In this document: piece by piece, positions 5,597 to 8,125 of the stretch | Numbering within the stretch: position 1 is the stretch's first letter | Layout of the letters: every line of letters begins with the position of its first letter | Source of the DNA: Verrucomicrobiota bacterium | Lineage (GTDB): Bacteria; Verrucomicrobiota; Verrucomicrobiia; Opitutales; Opitutaceae | NCBI GenBank assembly: GCA_030832235.1 | Contig: JAURJO010000196.1 | Span: 1-8,125 of the forward strand | DNA length: 8,125 nucleotides | Direction: 5' to 3' | Program-made: the position numbers and the translations under genes | The notes under the pieces: model-generated | Database searches by the model: none | What the model saw: the letters and a program-made list of their open reading frames with translations, nothing else | Told to the model about the DNA's origin: nothing

Positions 5597-7084
5597 TCAG
5601 CGGGCTTGGAGGGCGCGGTACGGCCGGCCAGGGATGAGGCGGGCGCCGTCGGAGAATCCCTCGGGACGTCCCGCGAGGCGGCGCACGAGGCGGGCGCGCC
5701 ATTCCGCGAGCGAGGCCGCGGCGGTGGGGTCGGCGGCAAGGTCGCGTTCCTCCCGCGGATCCGCCTCGAGATCGAACAGCTGCTCGCGGCCGTCCTGGGG
5801 CCGCCAGATGAACTTGCGGCGGCCGTCGGTGAGGGCGTGGAAGGCCTGCGCTGCCCCGTAGGTCGGAGCGTGCTCGTAATGCAGCCAGTCGCGCACCACC
5901 GCGGCGGGGTCGCGCAACGCGGGCACCAAGCTGCGGCCGTCGACCGAGTCGGGCCGCGGTGCGCCCGCGAGCTCGAGCAGGGTGGGCATGACGTCCTCGA
6001 GGCCGACCGGCTGGCGCGAGACCGCCCCACGGCGCAGGCCGAGTCCGGGCGACGAGGCGACGATGAACGGGATGTTGCCCGAGCCCTCGTAGGGCTCGCA
6101 TTTCCGGAAATAGCCGTGGTCGCCGAGCATCTCGCCGTGATCGGAGGTGACGAGCACGACCCAGCCGCGGCCGGCGCGTTCAGCGCGGGTGCGGAAGTCC
6201 TCGACCAGCGGACCGATCTGCTCGTCGAGGTGTTCGATCAGGCCGAAGTAGCCGGCCTGCGCGCGGCGGAGTGTCTCACCCGCCAGCAGGATCCGCGCCC
6301 CCGTCTTGTCGCCCTCAGGCCGCAGCTGGGAGCGGTCGACCCAGCCGCCCATCGCCACGGGTGGTAGGCGACCGGCGAGGTGGCGCTCAAACAATCGTGC
6401 GGGCGGGAACAGCGGCGGATGCGGCGCGTAGAACGAGGTGGTGAGGAACAGCGGCCGGTCGGCGGGCGTTGCGGCGACCGCCTCGCGGGAACGACGCACG
6501 ATCCAGGCCGTCGGGTGCAGCTCCTCCGGGTGCGGCCAAGGCGCGGCGGGCCAGCGGTTGTTGTCCAGCCGCAGCGTGGCGACGATCCCGCGGATACCGC
6601 CGCTCTGCGGCAAAGAGCGCTTCAGCTCCAGGTCGTAGTCGTCGTCGGCGAGGTAGGTTGAGGCGAAGACCAGCCGTTGGTACCCGAGGTCGCCGCTTTC
6701 GGGCGACTGGTGCATGTTACGCCCGACGAACGCGGTCGCGTAGCCGGCCGCGGCGAGCGTCGCCGGCAAGGTGGGAACGGTGATCTTGCGGGCGGCGTAG
6801 CCCACGACGCCGCTCGTCTGCGGCTCCTGCCCGGTGAGGAGGGCGAAACGCGCCGGGATGCACGACGGCACCGTCGAATACGCCCGGCGGAACAGCGTCC
6901 CCGCGGCGGCGAGGGCGTCGAGGTTGGGCGTGCGCACCGCGGGATGACCGACGCCCGACATAGCGTCCCCGCGGAACTGGTCGGGCATCAGGATCAGGAT
7001 GTCGGGCCGGCCGGCCGGTGCCGCCAGCGCCTGCGCGGCGACGACGGCGGCCAGCGCCGCGAGGGGACGGGGCGGAAGTCTCAT
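5597..7084 (-). CDS. Secreted type I sulfatase C (divergent, DHG-type), first gene of the operon
   Basis: 495 residues from the ATG at 7084. The signal peptide is about 1-22 (AAVVAAQALA). The core differs from A and B: the N-terminal metal motif is MPDQFRGD (D35-Q36 in place of DD), the formylglycine site is SCIPAR (C75, P77, R79) followed by LLTG (82-85), the HxP region is YAPHPP (219-224), and the second metal motif is TSDHGEMLGDHG (313-324, with DH where A and B have DN). KCEPYEGSGNIPFIV (328-342) supplies the downstream lysine region. The DQ and DHGE pattern is familiar from choline-sulfatase-like and other glycan sulfatases, so this gene probably removes a sulfate at a different position from A and B. 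No Shine-Dalgarno precedes the ATG. Activity requires a formylglycine-generating enzyme or anaerobic maturase encoded elsewhere. Confidence 0.93.
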   Translation of the reverse strand: MRLPPRPLAALAAVVAAQALAAPAGRPDILILMPDQFRGDAMSGVGHPAVRTPNLDALAAAGTLFRRAYSTVPSCIPARFALLTGQEPQTSGVVGYAARKITVPTLPATLAAAGYATAFVGRNMHQSPESGDLGYQRLVFASTYLADDDYDLELKRSLPQSGGIRGIVATLRLDNNRWPAAPWPHPEELHPTAWIVRRSREAVAATPADRPLFLTTSFYAPHPPLFPPARLFERHLAGRLPPVAMGGWVDRSQLRPEGDKTGARILLAGETLRRAQAGYFGLIEHLDEQIGPLVEDFRTRAERAGRGWVVLVTSDHGEMLGDHGYFRKCEPYEGSGNIPFIVASSPGLGLRRGAVSRQPVGLEDVMPTLLELAGAPRPDSVDGRSLVPALRDPAAVVRDWLHYEHAPTYGAAQAFHALTDGRRKFIWRPQDGREQLFDLEADPREERDLAADPTAAASLAEWRARLVRRLAGRPEGFSDGARLIPGRPYRALQAR

Positions 7085-7181
7085 GGGGGAGTGACGGCGG
7101 CTGGGCCGGGCCGGCGTCCCGCGAGGCTGGAACCGGGTCGCGACGACGCAAGGCGCGATGCGGCCGCACGACCCGTCCCGG

Positions 7182-7223
7182 GGTGAATCGAATTGACCGG
7201 ATTTTCCCGCGGGAGGTTAGGGT
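7182..7223 (+). promoter_or_regulatory. Candidate operator/promoter between the divergent operons
   Basis: In an otherwise GC-rich 208-bp divergent gap, GGTGAAT-CGA-ATTGACC (7182-7198) is a 17-bp imperfect palindrome (one mismatched pair). Its right half contains TTGACC (7193-7198), a good -35 match. A weak -10 candidate TAGGGT lies 19 nt downstream (7218-7223), toward the exporter gene. A second perfect palindrome, TCCCGCGGGA (7205-7214), lies between the two hexamers, where a repressor could act. The -10 is poor, so the promoter call is tentative; the palindromes are seen directly. Confidence 0.3.
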
Positions 7224-7292
7224 TGCTGGATGTCCTTGCACGTGTGCGCGCGAATGGAGGCGGGATCGACCCGCGACGGGACCTGACGCGCG

Positions 7293-8012
7293 ATGTCGAC
7301 CGCCGTCATCGTCGCGATCCTGGCCTTCGCGGGTTTCGCCCAAGGGCTTACCGGATTCGGCTTCGGGCTGGTTTCAATGGCGCTCCTGCCGCTGTGCATG
7401 GACTTCAAGGATGCGGTGCCGCTGGTGGCGGTGCTCAACCTGCTCGTGTGCGTGGCGACCTTGCTCACCGCGTGGCGCCATCTTGCCTGGCGTCGCATCG
7501 CACCCATGGCATTCGCCTCGGCGCTGGGCGTGCCGCTCGGAGTGTGGGCGCTGGTGCGCTGGGAGGCCCGCTGGCTGCTCGTGGTGCTCGGCGCGTGGAT
7601 GATCGCGTTTGCGGTCTCCGAACTGGCGCTGGCGCGCTGGTGGCGGCCGCGTTTCCCCGCGTGGTCCGCGTGGCCCGTCGGTCTCGCCAGTGGCGCGCTG
7701 GGCGGAGCGTTCAACGCCGGCGGTCCGCCCGTGATCGCGTACATGTACTCCCAGCCCTGGGGCAAGGAGGAGACGGTGGCGGCGCTGCAGGTCGTCTTCG
7801 GCGCGAGCGCGATCGTGCGCGTGGCGTTCATGGGGGGCGCGGGACTGATGCCGGCGGAACTCTGGCCCGTGCTCGCCGCGGCGGTGGTACCCGTTCTGGT
7901 GGGCATCGCCGTCGGCGCGCGGCTCCTGCGGCGGATGCCGGGCGCGGCGCTGAAGACGCTCGCGGCCGCTTTCTTCCTCGTGATGGGCGTCAAATACCTG
8001 CTCGCGCCGTGA
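7293..8012 (+). CDS. TauE/SafE-family membrane exporter
   Basis: 239 residues, strongly hydrophobic with about eight apparent membrane segments (near 5-25, 40-60, 68-88, 93-112, 128-148, 162-182, 192-212 and 222-237). The family's two half-repeats show as GLTGFGFGLVSMALLPL (18-34) and GALGGAFNAGGPPVIAYM (134-151, with the conserved GGPP). Length is normal for TauE/SafE (about 240-260). The family exports sulfite, sulfoacetate, sulfonates or other small organic anions across the inner membrane; specificity cannot be read from sequence. The ATG at 7293 gives the expected short N-terminal tail, with only a weak GGGA about 11 nt upstream. It diverges from the sulfatase operon and is followed 28 nt later by an aldehyde dehydrogenase, with which it is likely co-transcribed. 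Sulfur-linked neighbours on both sides make a role in disposing of sulfur-containing products reasonable but unproven. Confidence 0.9.
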   Translation: MSTAVIVAILAFAGFAQGLTGFGFGLVSMALLPLCMDFKDAVPLVAVLNLLVCVATLLTAWRHLAWRRIAPMAFASALGVPLGVWALVRWEARWLLVVLGAWMIAFAVSELALARWWRPRFPAWSAWPVGLASGALGGAFNAGGPPVIAYMYSQPWGKEETVAALQVVFGASAIVRVAFMGGAGLMPAELWPVLAAAVVPVLVGIAVGARLLRRMPGAALKTLAAAFFLVMGVKYLLAP

Positions 8013-8040
8013 CGCCCCGGGTCGATCATTCCGCATCCCC

Positions 8041-8125
8041 ATGAAAGTCCACTCCCTCTACCTCAACGGCGCCTTCATCACGACCGGCACGGACGCGCCG
8101 GTGCGCAATCCCGCCACCGGCGAGG
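8041..8125 (+). CDS. Aldehyde dehydrogenase family protein, N-terminal fragment
   Basis: Only 28 residues are visible before the window ends. LYLNGAFITTG followed by VRNPATGE matches the conserved opening of NAD(P)-dependent aldehyde dehydrogenases (a Y-x-N/D-G-x-F segment, then NPATGE). The catalytic Cys and Glu lie outside the window. The ATG at 8041 is 28 nt after the exporter stop. Plausible roles in this setting are oxidation of lactaldehyde from deoxy-sugar breakdown, or of sulfolactaldehyde or another aldehyde from a sulfonated substrate, but the visible part cannot discriminate between subfamilies. Confidence 0.75.
   Translation, partial: MKVHSLYLNGAFITTGTDAPVRNPATGE

Noticed and set aside
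3913..5637. 574-codon plus-strand open frame
   Set aside because: It is antisense to sulfatases A and B, with no recognisable domain, and spans their junction and the repeat block.
5510..6367. 285-codon plus-strand open frame
   Set aside because: It is antisense to sulfatase C; low-complexity translation.

Overview
The window is GC-rich throughout. It carries five complete or nearly complete genes, two genes cut by the window edges, and a gene-free stretch of about 0.8 kb full of inverted repeats. The three exported Cys-type sulfatases, the many dispersed palindromes and the TCCGTGTTTATCCGTGTCC-type words all suggest a polysaccharide-degrading bacterium of the Verrucomicrobia (Opitutaceae-like) or Planctomycetes group. 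This placement rests on gene content and recalled repeat style, not on any marker gene.

Layout, left to right. At 1-583 (minus) is the N-terminal four-fifths of a UPF0309-type SIS-domain sugar-phosphate-binding protein. At 584-1397 there is no convincing gene; the stretch holds a facing pair of hairpins with the GTAG-plus-palindrome architecture of REP elements, a 19-bp palindrome, a strong stem-loop and a second, interleaved inverted repeat. At 1398-1856 (plus) is a glyoxalase-fold (VOC) metalloenzyme with all four metal ligands. It converges on three sulfatases transcribed leftward from about 7084: C (5597-7084), B (4228-5586) and A (2061-4214), with gaps of 10 and 13 nt, so almost certainly one operon. 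Diverging from it are a TauE/SafE-type exporter (7293-8012, plus) and, 28 nt later, the start of an aldehyde dehydrogenase (8041 onward).

How the genes may work together: the sulfatases carry signal peptides and should strip sulfate esters from a sulfated glycan outside the cytoplasm. The exporter may remove sulfite, sulfonate or another organic anion, the dehydrogenase may oxidise an aldehyde made from the released sugar, and the SIS and VOC proteins are plausible sugar-metabolism accessories. The substrate cannot be read from this window.

The oddest features are (1) the REP-like hairpin pair, whose exact 7-bp stem recurs as a hairpin inside the leader of sulfatase A, and (2) that leader itself. 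A repeat block lies in frame between a well-placed Shine-Dalgarno/ATG and the signal peptide, so either the protein has an abnormal N-terminal extension of about 60 residues or translation starts at a non-ATG codon inside the repeat.
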